Assembly: GCF_006483445.1 (NCBI RefSeq)
Contig: NZ_PPPT01000123.1
Location: 1 to 64,000 of the forward strand
DNA: 64,000 nucleotides
Source of the DNA: Bradyrhizobium guangdongense
Lineage (GTDB): Bacteria > Pseudomonadota > Alphaproteobacteria > Rhizobiales > Xanthobacteraceae
Direction: 5' to 3'
Of this stretch, positions 29,857 through 39,338 are shown piece after piece. Under the pieces are notes generated by a model. That model did not search any database, was not told the DNA's origin, and was given only the letters and a program-made list of their open reading frames with translations. Within the stretch, counting starts at the first letter, position 1; each line of letters starts with the position of its first letter. Made by a program: the position numbers and the translations under genes.

Positions 29857-30522
29857 ATGTCCGGTTTTACGACCGCGCGCCAGAAAATGGTCGATGGCCA
29901 GGTGCGCACCGCCGACGTCACCGATCGCAGAATTCTCGACGCGATGCTCGCCGTGCCGCGCGAGGCCTTTGTGCCCGCTAGCCGGCAGGCGCTGGCCTAT
30001 CTCGATCTCGACCTCGATGTCGCCGAAACCGGCGCCGCCAAGCGATACCTGATCAAGCCGGTCGTGACCGCAAAGCTGTTGCAGGCGGCCGAGATCGGCG
30101 AGGGCGACCGTGTCCTGGTGGTCGGTTGCGCAACCGGCTATGTGGCGGCGCTCGCAGCCAAGCTCGCCGCACAGGTCATCGCGACCGAGAGCGATTCGGC
30201 GCTTGCCGCGAAAGCGACTCAGGCACTTGCCGCGCTCGGTCTCGCGAATGCGACCTGCAAGGCTGTGGCGTGCTCCGAAGGCGACGCGGCCGGGGCCCCC
30301 TATGATGCGATCGTCCTCAACGGTGCGACCGAGGTCACCCCGGAGACGCTGTTCGGCCAGCTCGCCGAAGGCGGGCGCCTGGTCGGCATCAGCGCCGAAT
30401 CCCGTCCACAACGGGCCATGATCGTGACCAAGACCCACGGTGAAATCGGCCACCGGGCGCTGTTCGATGCGGCAGCTCCTGTCCTGCCCGGTCTGGCACG
30501 GGCGGCCGAATTCGTCTTCTGA
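29857..30522 (+). CDS. pcm: Protein-L-isoaspartate O-methyltransferase family protein
   Basis: A 221-aa SAM-dependent methyltransferase. It has the Pcm N-terminal motif (MVDGQVRTADVTDRRILDAMLAVPREAFVP). The SAM site is degenerate: GEGDRVLVVGCATGYVAALAA, where canonical Pcm has GxGxGY. The later EVTPETLFGQLAEGGRLVGI segment is typical. In canonical enzymes this repairs isoaspartyl residues. Here the loss of some canonical residues leaves the exact acceptor uncertain. It lies just upstream of tolC, a frequent arrangement in this group. Confidence 0.82.
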   Translation: MSGFTTARQKMVDGQVRTADVTDRRILDAMLAVPREAFVPASRQALAYLDLDLDVAETGAAKRYLIKPVVTAKLLQAAEIGEGDRVLVVGCATGYVAALAAKLAAQVIATESDSALAAKATQALAALGLANATCKAVACSEGDAAGAPYDAIVLNGATEVTPETLFGQLAEGGRLVGISAESRPQRAMIVTKTHGEIGHRALFDAAAPVLPGLARAAEFVF

Positions 30523-30724
30523 CGGCCGCCGAGCGTTAAAATCCCGTTCTGAATCAGAAGTGTGGCAGGGATGCTGCACGTGAAGAGTTTCCGCCGCCAA
30601 CCATCGGCGGGTAGTTCCGTCGCGCTTGACGGCGGCCTATGTTGGGGCGGGGCACCGACTCCAGTCGAATATGGTACCCGGCTCGCGGGCACGAGCTGGC
30701 ATAAGAATGAACGGAAATAACGGG

Positions 30725-32131
30725 ATGCATGGGGTGAAGCTCTTCACCGGAGCTGCGGTTTCGGTCCTGCTCATGACGCTGGCGGGGCCGACGCCGGCGC
30801 TGGCGGACACCATCGAGGCCGCGCTGGTACGTGCCTATCAAAACAATCCACAGCTCAACGCGCAGCGCGCGCAGGTGCGCTCGACCGACGAAAACGTGCC
30901 ACAGGCCTTGTCAGGCTACCGCCCCAAGGTCAGCGTGAGCGCTAGCGTCGGCTATCAATACACCGACACCAATTCGACCGCCGGCGGTTCGGCGTCGACG
31001 ATCGTGAGAACCGAAACCCACGGCGCGAATGCGCCGCGCAGCGCCGGCATGACGATCAACCAGACCCTTTTCAACGGCAACCAGACCGCCAACAGGACGC
31101 GCGCCGCCGAGAGCCAGGTCTCCGGTGCGCGCGAGGCGTTGCGCGTGCTTGACCAGAGCGTGCTGCTGCAAGCCGCGACGACCTACATGGACTATCTGCG
31201 CGATTCGGCGACGCTCGAAGTGCAGAAGAGCAACGTGCGTGTGCTCGAACAGACGCTGAAGCAGACGCGCGATCGCTTCAACGTGGGCGAAGTGACGCGC
31301 ACCGACGTTGCGCAATCGGAAGCGCAGTTGGCGGCCGGCAAGACGCAGGCGCTGACGGCCGAATCGAATCTCACCACGACACGGGCGAACTTCCGCCGCA
31401 TCATCGGCAACGACCCGGTCAATCTCGCGCCGGGCTCGCCGGTCGATCGCTTCCTGCCGCCGTCGCTTCCCGCCGCGGTCGAACTCGCGCTCGTCGAAAA
31501 CCCGAACGTCACCGCCGGCATGTACGGCATCGACGTCAACTATCTCCAGGTCAAGATCAACGAAGGCGCGCTGCTGCCGACGATCTCGCTGCAGGCGGCC
31601 GTCACCCAGTCCTACGAACAGTCGATGATCGCGTTCCGCTCGTTCGGCGCGTCAGCGGTGGCGCAGGCCTCGATGCCGCTCTATCAGGGCGGTGCCGAGT
31701 ACGCGCTGATCCGGCAGTCGAAGGAAAACCTGGCGCAGCAGCGCCTCAACCTCGAGACGACGCGCGATCAGGCCCGTGCCACCGTCGTGCAGGCGTGGGG
31801 GCAGTTGCAGGCCGGCAAGGCGCAGGTGCAATCGGCGCAGGCGCAGGTCACGGCGTCCGAGATCGCGCTGAACGGCGTGCGCGAAGAGGCCAAGGCCGGC
31901 CAGCGCACCACGCTCGACGTGCTCAACGCGCAGCAGGCGCTGGTCAATGCCCGCGTTGCGCTGGTGACGGCGCAGCACGATCGCGTCGTGGCGTCCTACT
32001 CCGTCCTCAGCGCGGTTGGCCGCCTGTCGGTGCAGGTGCTCGGTCTGCCGACCATCACCTACGACCCGAGCGTGCACTACCAGCAGGTCCGCGACAGCTG
32101 GGCCGGCGTGCGCACGCCCGACGGGCGCTGA
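30725..32131 (+). CDS. tolC: TolC-family outer-membrane efflux protein
   Basis: A 468-aa TolC-type channel with a signal peptide (KLFTGAAVSVLLMTLAGPTPALA). Two homologous halves of helix/strand repeats are visible (DTIEAALVRAYQNNPQLNAQRAQ; AAVELALVENPNVTAGMY). A typical YVDRYN-like NVGEVTRTDVAQSEAQLAAG segment and its counterpart EAKAGQRTTLDVLNAQQALVNA are present. It forms the outer-membrane duct for RND, MFS or type I systems. No inner-membrane pump is adjacent. It could serve the RND operon at 45.8-50 kb, which lacks an outer-membrane component. ATG 30707 is an alternative start. Confidence 0.92.
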   Translation: MHGVKLFTGAAVSVLLMTLAGPTPALADTIEAALVRAYQNNPQLNAQRAQVRSTDENVPQALSGYRPKVSVSASVGYQYTDTNSTAGGSASTIVRTETHGANAPRSAGMTINQTLFNGNQTANRTRAAESQVSGAREALRVLDQSVLLQAATTYMDYLRDSATLEVQKSNVRVLEQTLKQTRDRFNVGEVTRTDVAQSEAQLAAGKTQALTAESNLTTTRANFRRIIGNDPVNLAPGSPVDRFLPPSLPAAVELALVENPNVTAGMYGIDVNYLQVKINEGALLPTISLQAAVTQSYEQSMIAFRSFGASAVAQASMPLYQGGAEYALIRQSKENLAQQRLNLETTRDQARATVVQAWGQLQAGKAQVQSAQAQVTASEIALNGVREEAKAGQRTTLDVLNAQQALVNARVALVTAQHDRVVASYSVLSAVGRLSVQVLGLPTITYDPSVHYQQVRDSWAGVRTPDGR

Positions 32132-32158
32132 TCCCCAAAGTCAACGCGTCAATGCCAC

Positions 32159-32189
32159 AGCCGACTTCGCCAAATGCGCGAAGCCGGCT
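32159..32189 (+). terminator. Hairpin downstream of tolC
   Basis: AGCCGACTTCGC and GCGAAGCCGGCT pair with one mismatch around a 7-nt loop, followed by GTTTGCTT. Weak U-run; a probable terminator of tolC. Confidence 0.5.
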
Positions 32190-32485
32190 GTTTGCTTGCA
32201 TTCGTCAAAGGCCCTGACATAGCCTTTCCAGGAGGCAACGGGGCGATTCGCGCTGCACGAGATGTTGTTTGCGTAGAACTGCGGGGCCGCGGGCAGGGGC
32301 GCGCGGCACGTGATGAGTCGCAAATGCCTCGGCCGGGTCAGGAGCGGGCTCGGACTTGGTTCGGACTTGGGGACAAGTCAGGCTGTTGCGATGAAAATGC
32401 CGGGCTGCCGGTCCGGAACCGGCCATTCCTGTCGTGCTTGGTGTAAAACAGCGCGTGCGAGGGCGTTGATGATGTGGAGTCGGAG
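32190..32485. other. Intergenic, no certain gene
   Basis: About 300 nt between tolC and the popZ-like gene. A direct repeat CGGACTTGG occurs at about 32350. A minus-strand frame of 60 codons exists (32141-32323) but it has only a TTG start without a ribosome site. Confidence 0.45.
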
Positions 32486-33265
32486 ATGACGCAGCCTGCA
32501 AAGGTCACAGAACCCTCCATGGAGGAGATTCTGGCCTCGATCCGGCGCATCATTGCCGACGACGAGGCCAAGCCGCCGGTTGAGGGTGCCAAGCCGGAAA
32601 AGCCCGCTGCCACCGCGGCTCCGGCACCGAAGCCTGCGCCGCCGATGAATGACATCCCGCCGTCGAAGATCGCACCCAAACCCGCTGCCGAAAAACCCGC
32701 GCCACCGCCGGCTGCAAAACCTGCGCCTGCACCCGCCCCGGAGCCCGCCGCCAGCAACAACCAGGACGACATTGACGCGCTGCTCGCGGGGCTCGACGAG
32801 GCGACCGCGGCGCCGGAGGTGCGTGCGCCCGAACCGGAGCCTGAACCCGAGCCGGAGCCAGATGTCCTCGAGCTGACCGACGAGATGGCGGTCGAGACAC
32901 CGGCTCCGCCGCCGCCGAGCTTCCGCAAGGTCGAGCCGAAGGACGACCTCGAATTCGCCGAAGCGGCTGCGGCGCCGCCGTCGCGGCCCGCGCCGCCGCC
33001 GCCTTCCTACTCGCAGGTCGATTGGGACGCGCCGCCGTTGCCGCCGCAGCAACCGATCCTGGCGCAAACGACGGTTTCAGCGGTCGAATCCGCCTTCAAC
33101 ACACTCGCCCACACCGTCCTCAGCAATAATGCGCGGACGCTGGAGGATCTCGTCAAGGAGATGCTGCGGCCGATGCTCAAATCCTGGCTGGACGACAATC
33201 TGCCGGGCCTGGTCGAGCGCATCGTCAAGGCGGAAATCGAGCGGGTCTCGCGCGGCGGCCGCTGA
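32486..33265 (+). CDS. PopZ-like (DUF2497) polar organizing protein
   Basis: A 259-aa protein with the PopZ layout. A short conserved N-terminal helix (PSMEEILASIRRIIADDEA) comes first. A long Pro/Ala/Glu disordered region follows (about residues 30-190, with EPEPEPEPEPD). The C-terminal helical multimerisation region reads TLEDLVKEMLRPMLKSWLDDNLPGLVERIVKAEIERVSR. PopZ polymers anchor the chromosome origin and cell-cycle proteins at the pole in alphaproteobacteria. ATG 32486 has GGAG six nt upstream, better than an in-frame GTG at 32474. Confidence 0.85.
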   Translation: MTQPAKVTEPSMEEILASIRRIIADDEAKPPVEGAKPEKPAATAAPAPKPAPPMNDIPPSKIAPKPAAEKPAPPPAAKPAPAPAPEPAASNNQDDIDALLAGLDEATAAPEVRAPEPEPEPEPEPDVLELTDEMAVETPAPPPPSFRKVEPKDDLEFAEAAAAPPSRPAPPPPSYSQVDWDAPPLPPQQPILAQTTVSAVESAFNTLAHTVLSNNARTLEDLVKEMLRPMLKSWLDDNLPGLVERIVKAEIERVSRGGR

Positions 33266-33436
33266 TCCTGCCCGCCCGCCGGCCCCGATAAGGCCGTGCT
33301 TTCGCGTCCAATTCACCGGATCTGCCACCGCAGATCCCGTTTCGCCCATTGAGGTTTTGGCCGCCGCCCCGGGGGACCTGGCAACTTGGCCTGTGGCCGG
33401 TTGACTTGGACCCCGTGCAAGGCTTTTTAGCGCCCC

Positions 33437-36304
33437 ATGATCGAGAAAAACTACCAGCCCGCCGATATCGAATCCCGCATGTCCGTCGTCTGGGAGGACA
33501 GCCTTGCGTTCAAGGCCGGCCGCCCCGACCGGCGCGACGCCAGCCCCTTTACCATCGTGATTCCGCCGCCCAACGTGACGGGCTCGCTGCACATGGGCCA
33601 CGCGCTCAACAACACGCTGCAGGACATCCTGTGCCGGTTCGAGCGGATGCGCGGCCGCGACGTGCTGTGGCAGCCGGGGACCGATCACGCCGGCATCGCC
33701 ACCCAGATGGTGGTCGAGCGCCAGTTGATGGAACGCCAGCAGCCCGGCCGCCGCGAGATGGGCCGCGAGAAGTTCCTGGAGCGGGTCTGGGAGTGGAAGG
33801 CCGAGAGCGGCGACACCATCATCAACCAGCTCAAGCGGCTCGGCGCCTCCTGCGACTGGTCGCGCGAGCGCTTCACCATGGACGAGGGCCTGTCGAAGGC
33901 CGTCATCAAGGTGTTCGTCGAACTGCATCGGGACGGGCTGATCTACAAGGACAAGCGGCTGGTGAACTGGGACACCAAGCTGCTCACCGCGATCTCCGAT
34001 CTCGAGGTGCAGCAGATCGAGGTCAAGGGCAGCCTCTGGTATCTGCGCTATCCGATCGAGGGCAGGAATTTCAACCCGGACGATCCCTCGACCTTCATCG
34101 TCGTCGCCACCACGCGTCCCGAGACCATGCTCGGCGATACCGGCGTTGCCGTGCATCCCGACGACGAGCGCTATCACAAGCTGGTCGGCAAGCACGTCAT
34201 CCTGCCGCTGGTCGGCCGCAAGATCAAAATCGTTGCCGACGAATATTCCGACCCCGAGAAGGGGTCTGGTGCGGTGAAGGTGACGCCGGCGCACGACTTC
34301 AACGACTTCGAGGTCGGCAAGCGCCACGGCCTGCGTCAGATCAGCGTGCTGAACAAGGAAGGCTGTCTCGACCTCGCCGACAACGAGGACTATCTGCGCG
34401 ACTTGCCGGAGGGAGCTGCGCAATTCGCCGAGGAATTCCACAGCGTCGATCGCTTCGGTGCGCGAAAACGCATCGTCGAGCGCCTCGAAAGCTTTGGCTT
34501 CATCGAGCGGATCGAGCCGCACACCCACATGGTGCCGCATGGCGATCGCTCGAACAGCGTGATCGAGCCGTATCTGACCGACCAGTGGTATGTCGATGCC
34601 AAGACGCTGGCAAAGCCTGCGATCGCGGCGGTGCGCTCGGGCGAGACCGTCTTCGTGCCGAAGAACTGGGAAAAAACCTATTACGAGTGGATGGAGAACA
34701 TCCAGCCCTGGTGCATCTCGCGCCAGCTCTGGTGGGGCCACCAGATCCCGGCCTGGTACGGCCCCGATGGCAAGGTGTTCGTCGCCGAGACCGAGGAGGA
34801 GGCCGTCAGCCACGCCCTCGGCTATTACGTCGAGCAGGAGGTCATCACGCCCGAGCAGGGGCGCGAGATGGCGCTCGACCGCAACAAGCGCGAGGGCTTC
34901 ATCACGCGTGACGAGGACGTGCTCGACACCTGGTTCTCGTCTGCGCTGTGGCCGTTCTCGACGCTGGGCTGGCCGGACGATACGCCTGAGGTGAAGCGCT
35001 ATTATCCGACCAACGCGCTGGTCACCGGCTTCGACATCATCTTCTTCTGGGTCGCCCGGATGATGATGATGGGCCTGCATTTCATGAAGGAGATCCCGTT
35101 CTCGACCATCTACATCCACGCCCTCGTCCGCGACGAGAAGGGCGCCAAGATGTCGAAGTCGAAGGGCAACGTCATCGATCCCCTGCATCTGATCGACGAG
35201 TTCGGCGCGGACGCGTTGCGCTTCACTCTGGCCGCGATGGCGGCACAAGGGCGTGACATCAAGCTCGCCACCAGCCGTGTCGAGGGCTATCGCAATTTTG
35301 CGACCAAACTCTGGAACGCCAGCCGTTTCGCGGAGATGAACAATTGCGCCGTGCCCGAAGGGTTCGAGCCGGCAAAGGCAAAACAGACGCTGAACCGCTG
35401 GATCGCACACGAAACCGCGCACACCTCGCGCGAGGTCACCGAGGCGATCGAGGCCTACCGCTTCAACGATGCGGCCGGCGCGATGTACCGTTTCGTCTGG
35501 AACGTCTATTGCGACTGGTATGTCGAACTCGCAAAACCCGTGCTGCTCGGCGAGGACGGCCCGGCCAAGGCCGAGACCCGAGCCATGGTCGCCTGGGCGC
35601 GCGATGAGATCCTGAAGCTGCTGCACCCCTTCATGCCCTTCATCACCGAGGAGCTGTGGGAGGTGACGGCGAAGCGCGAAGGCCTGTTGGCGTTGGCGCC
35701 ATGGCCGCTCAAGCCGGAACTTTCCGCCGAGCAGCTCGCGGTCCTGGCCGCGTCAATGCCAGCCGATACATTCATGACGCCGGTGATCCTGCCGGTATTC
35801 AACCATGCCGACTTCACGGACCCTGCGGCCGAAGCCGAGATCGGCTGGGTGATCGACCTCGTCACCGCGATCCGCTCGGTGCGCGCCGAGATGAACATCC
35901 CGCCGGCGACGCTGACGGCGCTGGTGCTGGCCGGTGCCTCCGCCGAGACCAAGGAGCGCGCGCCGCGCTGGATCGACGTGATCAAGCGCATGTCGCGGCT
36001 GTCGGACATCTCGTTTGCCGACCGCGCGCCCGACGGCGCCGTGCAGCTCCTGGTGCGCGGCGAGGTAGCTGCCCTGCCGCTGAAGGGCGTGATCGATCTT
36101 GCCGCCGAGCGGACCCGTCTCGACAAGGAGATCGCCAAGGCCGACGGCGATATCAAGCGCGCGGAGTCGAAGCTCGCGAACGAGAAGTTCGTCGCCAATG
36201 CGGCGGAAGAGGTCGTCGAGGAAGAGCGTGAGAAGCGCGAGGCTGCGCTGGCGCGGAAGGCCAAGTTGCTGGAAGCAGTCGAGCGGCTGAAGCAGGTGTC
36301 TTGA
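33437..36304 (+). CDS. valS: Valyl-tRNA synthetase
   Basis: A 955-aa class I synthetase. The HIGH motif is HMGH at residues 52-55 and KMSKS at 571-575. The editing domain carries VATTRPETMLGDT, and the C-terminal coiled coil ends with LDKEIAKADGDIKRAESKL. It charges tRNA-Val. The start ATG lies 171 nt after the popZ-like gene, with no obvious strong ribosome site. Confidence 0.98.
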   Translation: MIEKNYQPADIESRMSVVWEDSLAFKAGRPDRRDASPFTIVIPPPNVTGSLHMGHALNNTLQDILCRFERMRGRDVLWQPGTDHAGIATQMVVERQLMERQQPGRREMGREKFLERVWEWKAESGDTIINQLKRLGASCDWSRERFTMDEGLSKAVIKVFVELHRDGLIYKDKRLVNWDTKLLTAISDLEVQQIEVKGSLWYLRYPIEGRNFNPDDPSTFIVVATTRPETMLGDTGVAVHPDDERYHKLVGKHVILPLVGRKIKIVADEYSDPEKGSGAVKVTPAHDFNDFEVGKRHGLRQISVLNKEGCLDLADNEDYLRDLPEGAAQFAEEFHSVDRFGARKRIVERLESFGFIERIEPHTHMVPHGDRSNSVIEPYLTDQWYVDAKTLAKPAIAAVRSGETVFVPKNWEKTYYEWMENIQPWCISRQLWWGHQIPAWYGPDGKVFVAETEEEAVSHALGYYVEQEVITPEQGREMALDRNKREGFITRDEDVLDTWFSSALWPFSTLGWPDDTPEVKRYYPTNALVTGFDIIFFWVARMMMMGLHFMKEIPFSTIYIHALVRDEKGAKMSKSKGNVIDPLHLIDEFGADALRFTLAAMAAQGRDIKLATSRVEGYRNFATKLWNASRFAEMNNCAVPEGFEPAKAKQTLNRWIAHETAHTSREVTEAIEAYRFNDAAGAMYRFVWNVYCDWYVELAKPVLLGEDGPAKAETRAMVAWARDEILKLLHPFMPFITEELWEVTAKREGLLALAPWPLKPELSAEQLAVLAASMPADTFMTPVILPVFNHADFTDPAAEAEIGWVIDLVTAIRSVRAEMNIPPATLTALVLAGASAETKERAPRWIDVIKRMSRLSDISFADRAPDGAVQLLVRGEVAALPLKGVIDLAAERTRLDKEIAKADGDIKRAESKLANEKFVANAAEEVVEEEREKREAALARKAKLLEAVERLKQVS

Positions 36305-36393
36305 TGTCATTGTCATTCCGGGGCGGCTCGAAGAGCCGAACCCGGAATCTCGAGATTCCAGGTCTGGTCCTTCGGACCATCCCGGAATGACGG
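36305..36393. repeat. Intergenic palindromic repeat (CATTCCGG...CCGGAATG type)
   Basis: TCATTCCGGGG at the left pairs with CCCGGAATGA at the right, with internal dyads (CTCGAAGAGC; CCCGGAATCTCGAGATTCC; GGTCCTTCGGACC). The arrangement matches dispersed intergenic elements common in Bradyrhizobium. It sits between convergent valS and the glycosylase gene and could also end transcription. Confidence 0.75.
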
Positions 36394-36996
36394 CTACTTC
36401 GGGAACGGCTTGCTCAAGAACTTCGAGCCCTTCACGCCGTAACGCCAGGGCAGTTTGACCGCCTTGGTGATCCCGATGCGGATGCCTGCCACGACCTCGA
36501 CGTCGGCGGTACGCGCATGCAACGCGATCGGGGAACGGTCGAGCGGCAGCGCGTTATGCGCGATGGTGATCCCCAAAGCCTCGGTCAGCTTGCCGGGACC
36601 GGAACACAGCGCGTGCACATCGTCGAGGTGTCGGCGCCGGCGCATCGCCGCGATCCCATGCGTCGGCTCCAGCGCGCGGATCAGCACCGCGCTCGCCGAG
36701 CCCGCTTCCTCGCAAACGAAATTCACGCACCAGTGGATGCCGTAGGAGCGGTAGACATAGGCAAAGCCGGGTGGGCCGAACATCACCTGGTTCCGCGGCG
36801 TCGGGCCGTTGTAGGAGTGCGCCGCAGGCTCGGTATGATGATAGGCCTCGACCTCGACGATGATGCCGCCGACGCCGTCCACCAGCATGGTCACGCCGAT
36901 CAGGTCGGGCGCCACCTCATGGACGCTGCGGGCGAAGAAGCCGCGCTTCAGGGGCTTGCCCAGGCGGGGTGTGGGCGGGTTCGCTTTTGGAGCCAT
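36394..36996 (-). CDS. 3-methyladenine DNA glycosylase (AAG/Mpg family)
   Basis: A 200-aa monofunctional alkyladenine glycosylase. The active-site region [25 protein letters not shown] contains the catalytic glutamate and the conserved tyrosine/histidine. The DNA-binding segment [25 protein letters not shown] and [14 protein letters not shown] follow. It excises alkylated purines at the start of base-excision repair. Convergent with valS and divergent from lipA. Confidence 0.93.
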   Translation of the reverse strand: MAPKANPPTPRLGKPLKRGFFARSVHEVAPDLIGVTMLVDGVGGIIVEVEAYHHTEPAAHSYNGPTPRNQVMFGPPGFAYVYRSYGIHWCVNFVCEEAGSASAVLIRALEPTHGIAAMRRRRHLDDVHALCSGPGKLTEALGITIAHNALPLDRSPIALHARTADVEVVAGIRIGITKAVKLPWRYGVKGSKFLSKPFPK

Positions 36997-37126
36997 TCGA
37001 GGTGAGAATCGCCAAAGAACAGAGCAGGATATTCCCCATATCTGCCATGTTCCCTGAACCGGGGCGAGCCGGGTTGCGGCAGCCTGCGATACCGATTAGG
37101 TAGGACCTGAACAGACCGGACACCTC

Positions 37127-38083
37127 ATGGTCGTTATCGTCGATACCATTTCAAACCCGCCGCGCCCGCGTCACCCGGAAAAGGTGAACCGGCCCGATTC
37201 TGTGTCGCCCGCGAAGCCGGACTGGATCCGCGTGCGCGCGCCGAACACCCGCGGCTATGCCGACACCCGCAACATCGTGCGTGCCAACGGCCTGCACACG
37301 GTGTGCGAGGAGGCGGGCTGCCCGAATATCGGCGAGTGCTGGGACAAGAAGCACGCGACCTTCATGATCATGGGTGACACCTGCACCCGGGCCTGTGCTT
37401 TTTGCAACGTCAAGACCGGCATGCCCAGCGCGCTGGATGCGGCCGAGCCGCAAAATGTCGCCGAGGCGGTCGCCAAGCTTGGGCTGGCGCATGTCGTGAT
37501 CACCTCAGTCGACCGCGACGATCTCGCCGACGGCGGCGCCGAGCATTTTGCCGAGACCATTCGTGCGATCCGCAGCGCCTGCCCCTCGACCACGATCGAG
37601 ATCCTGACGCCCGACTTCCTGCGCAAGGACGGGGCGCTCGAGGTCGTCGCACGGGCCAAGCCTGATGTCTTCAACCACAATCTGGAAACCGTGCCGGGGC
37701 GCTACCTGACGGTTCGTCCCGGCGCGCGCTACTTCCATTCGATCCGGCTGCTGCAGCGGGTGAAGGAGATCGACCCCACGATCTTCACCAAGTCGGGCAT
37801 CATGGTCGGCCTCGGCGAAGAGCGCCACGAGGTGCTCCAGGTGATGGACGATCTGCGCTCGGCGGACGTCGACTTCCTGACCATCGGCCAGTATCTGCAG
37901 CCGACCCGCAAACATCATGCGGTGATGCGCTACGTGCCGCCGGATGAGTTCGCCTCCTACGAGAAGGTCGCCTACACGAAGGGCTTTCTGATGGTGTCGG
38001 CAAGCCCGCTGACTCGTTCGTCGCACCACGCCGGCGAGGATTTCGCGCGATTGAAGGCTGCGCGGGCAGCGACAGCCCGCTGA
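37127..38083 (+). CDS. lipA: Lipoyl synthase
   Basis: A 318-aa radical-SAM enzyme. The auxiliary-cluster motif is [12 protein letters not shown] (near residue 60) and the radical-SAM CxxxCxxC is CTRACAFC. The C-terminal [14 protein letters not shown] carries the conserved serine ligand region. It inserts sulfurs into octanoyl groups to make lipoyl cofactor. It is followed after 6 nt by the RatA-like gene, a common pairing in this group. Confidence 0.97.
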   Translation: MVVIVDTISNPPRPRHPEKVNRPDSVSPAKPDWIRVRAPNTRGYADTRNIVRANGLHTVCEEAGCPNIGECWDKKHATFMIMGDTCTRACAFCNVKTGMPSALDAAEPQNVAEAVAKLGLAHVVITSVDRDDLADGGAEHFAETIRAIRSACPSTTIEILTPDFLRKDGALEVVARAKPDVFNHNLETVPGRYLTVRPGARYFHSIRLLQRVKEIDPTIFTKSGIMVGLGEERHEVLQVMDDLRSADVDFLTIGQYLQPTRKHHAVMRYVPPDEFASYEKVAYTKGFLMVSASPLTRSSHHAGEDFARLKAARAATAR

Positions 38084-38089
38084 ACCAAG

Positions 38090-38554
38090 ATGCCCCGTTT
38101 TTCGAGCAAGCGCCGTGTCAGTCACAGCGCGTCCGAGATGTTCGATCTGGTCGCCGACGTCGAGCGCTATCCTGAATTCGTGCCGCTGTGCAGCGCCCTG
38201 AAGGTGCGTCAGCGCACGGCCAAGCCCGATGGCACCGAAGTACTGGTCGCCGACATGACGGTGTCGTTCAAGCTGGTCAAGGAATCCTTCACCAGCCGCG
38301 TCACCCTCGACCGCACGAATTTGAAGATCCTCGTCGAATATCTGCAGGGACCCTTCAGCAATCTGGAGAACCGCTGGACGTTCGAGTCCAAAGGCGATGC
38401 CGCCTGCGATGTCGGCTTCTTCCTCTCCTACGAATTCAAGAGCCGTATGCTGGCAATGCTGATGGGCTCGATGTTTGACGCCGCCTTCGCACGCTTCTCG
38501 GCCGCGTTCGAGAAACGAGCCGATGCGATCTACGGCCGGCCGAAGCTGGCGTAG
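38090..38554 (+). CDS. RatA/COQ10-type START-domain protein
   Basis: A 154-aa protein with START/polyketide-cyclase features: SASEMFDLVADVERYPEFVPLCSALKV, the middle FTSRVTLDRTNLKILVEYLQGPFSNLENRWTF, and a C-terminal helix LMGSMFDAAFARFSAAFEKRA. Homologues are annotated either as ubiquinone-binding chaperones (COQ10) or RatA. The former is more likely here, next to lipA. It is coupled to lipA by a 6-nt gap. Confidence 0.88.
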   Translation: MPRFSSKRRVSHSASEMFDLVADVERYPEFVPLCSALKVRQRTAKPDGTEVLVADMTVSFKLVKESFTSRVTLDRTNLKILVEYLQGPFSNLENRWTFESKGDAACDVGFFLSYEFKSRMLAMLMGSMFDAAFARFSAAFEKRADAIYGRPKLA

Positions 38555-38689
38555 AACCGCGCTTTTACCTTGCAATGGTGGTCTGGCGACAGCCGGTCCG
38601 TTCAGCGGCTCGGCTCAGCAAGGAGCACTTGCCAGGAGAGGATTGACGTAGTCGATTAGCTCGACGCGAGCGAGGACCGCGCTCCGCCA

Positions 38690-39284
38690 ATGAACGACTT
38701 TGTGAAGCAGATCCTGAGCACGGTCGAGCCGATTGAAGACCCAACCTTTGGACCAAGGTTTCGTTGTTCGTTGACCCTTAAGGACGGCACCTTCCTGCCT
38801 TGCGCCGTTATCCAGTCCAAGGCTCGTCTCATCGAACTGGCGAAGAGGCGAATAAGAGAAGAAATGACAGGTAGAGGAATCATCGGCGGAGCCGATCCAT
38901 TCGGGCAAATCATTGCAAGCTTTGTCGCAAGCAAAAATCAAGTCGCCGACTACAGCGTGGCAGCAGCTACCGAATCGAAATATGCAATCCCCCAGTCTCT
39001 CCTGTCGCAAATTCACGGCGAGACCACGATGGGCTGGACCGGACGGGTGTTCAAGATGAAAGATGAACGCCTGTTTTCCTATGGATCACCGTTCAATACA
39101 GTTCTTCGAACTTCCAGATGGTTATGGGTTTGCAGACGTTGTCGAAGTGATCAATCACAGTTTTCTTGGCTCGAAGGGTGCGCTCGCGCCGCTTCGGCGC
39201 GGCGCTCTGCTGCCTGCGGAGTATCGCCCGGATTCTATTTTACGCGAGCGCGTGTTCTTCACTTGTGCTGTTGAGGGAATCTAA
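38690..39284 (+). pseudogene. Hypothetical protein, frameshifted
   Basis: Two frames make one protein. The first (38690 to about 39100) begins MNDFVKQILSTVEPIEDPTF and includes CAVIQSKARLIELAKRRI and GWTGRVFKMKDERLFSYG. The second (about 39095-39284) continues FFELPDGYGFADVVEVINHSFLGSK and ends YRPDSILRERVFFTCAVEGI. One extra base near 39103 would restore a single product of about 197 aa. Base composition is lower in GC than its neighbours. The protein family is not recognised. It could be a true pseudogene or a sequence error. Confidence 0.65.
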
Positions 39285-39338
39285 CTGCTGGCTGGCCCGC
39301 AGAGGTCAGATCAGCGAACGGCCGACCTGGTACTTAGT

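Noticed and set aside
32141..32323. Possible 60-codon minus-strand gene after tolC
   Set aside because: Only a TTG start without a Shine-Dalgarno, overlapping the tolC hairpin.
33077..35626. Long minus-strand open frame of about 850 codons
   Set aside because: Antisense to popZ-like and valS genes with clear motifs; no ribosome site or protein family.
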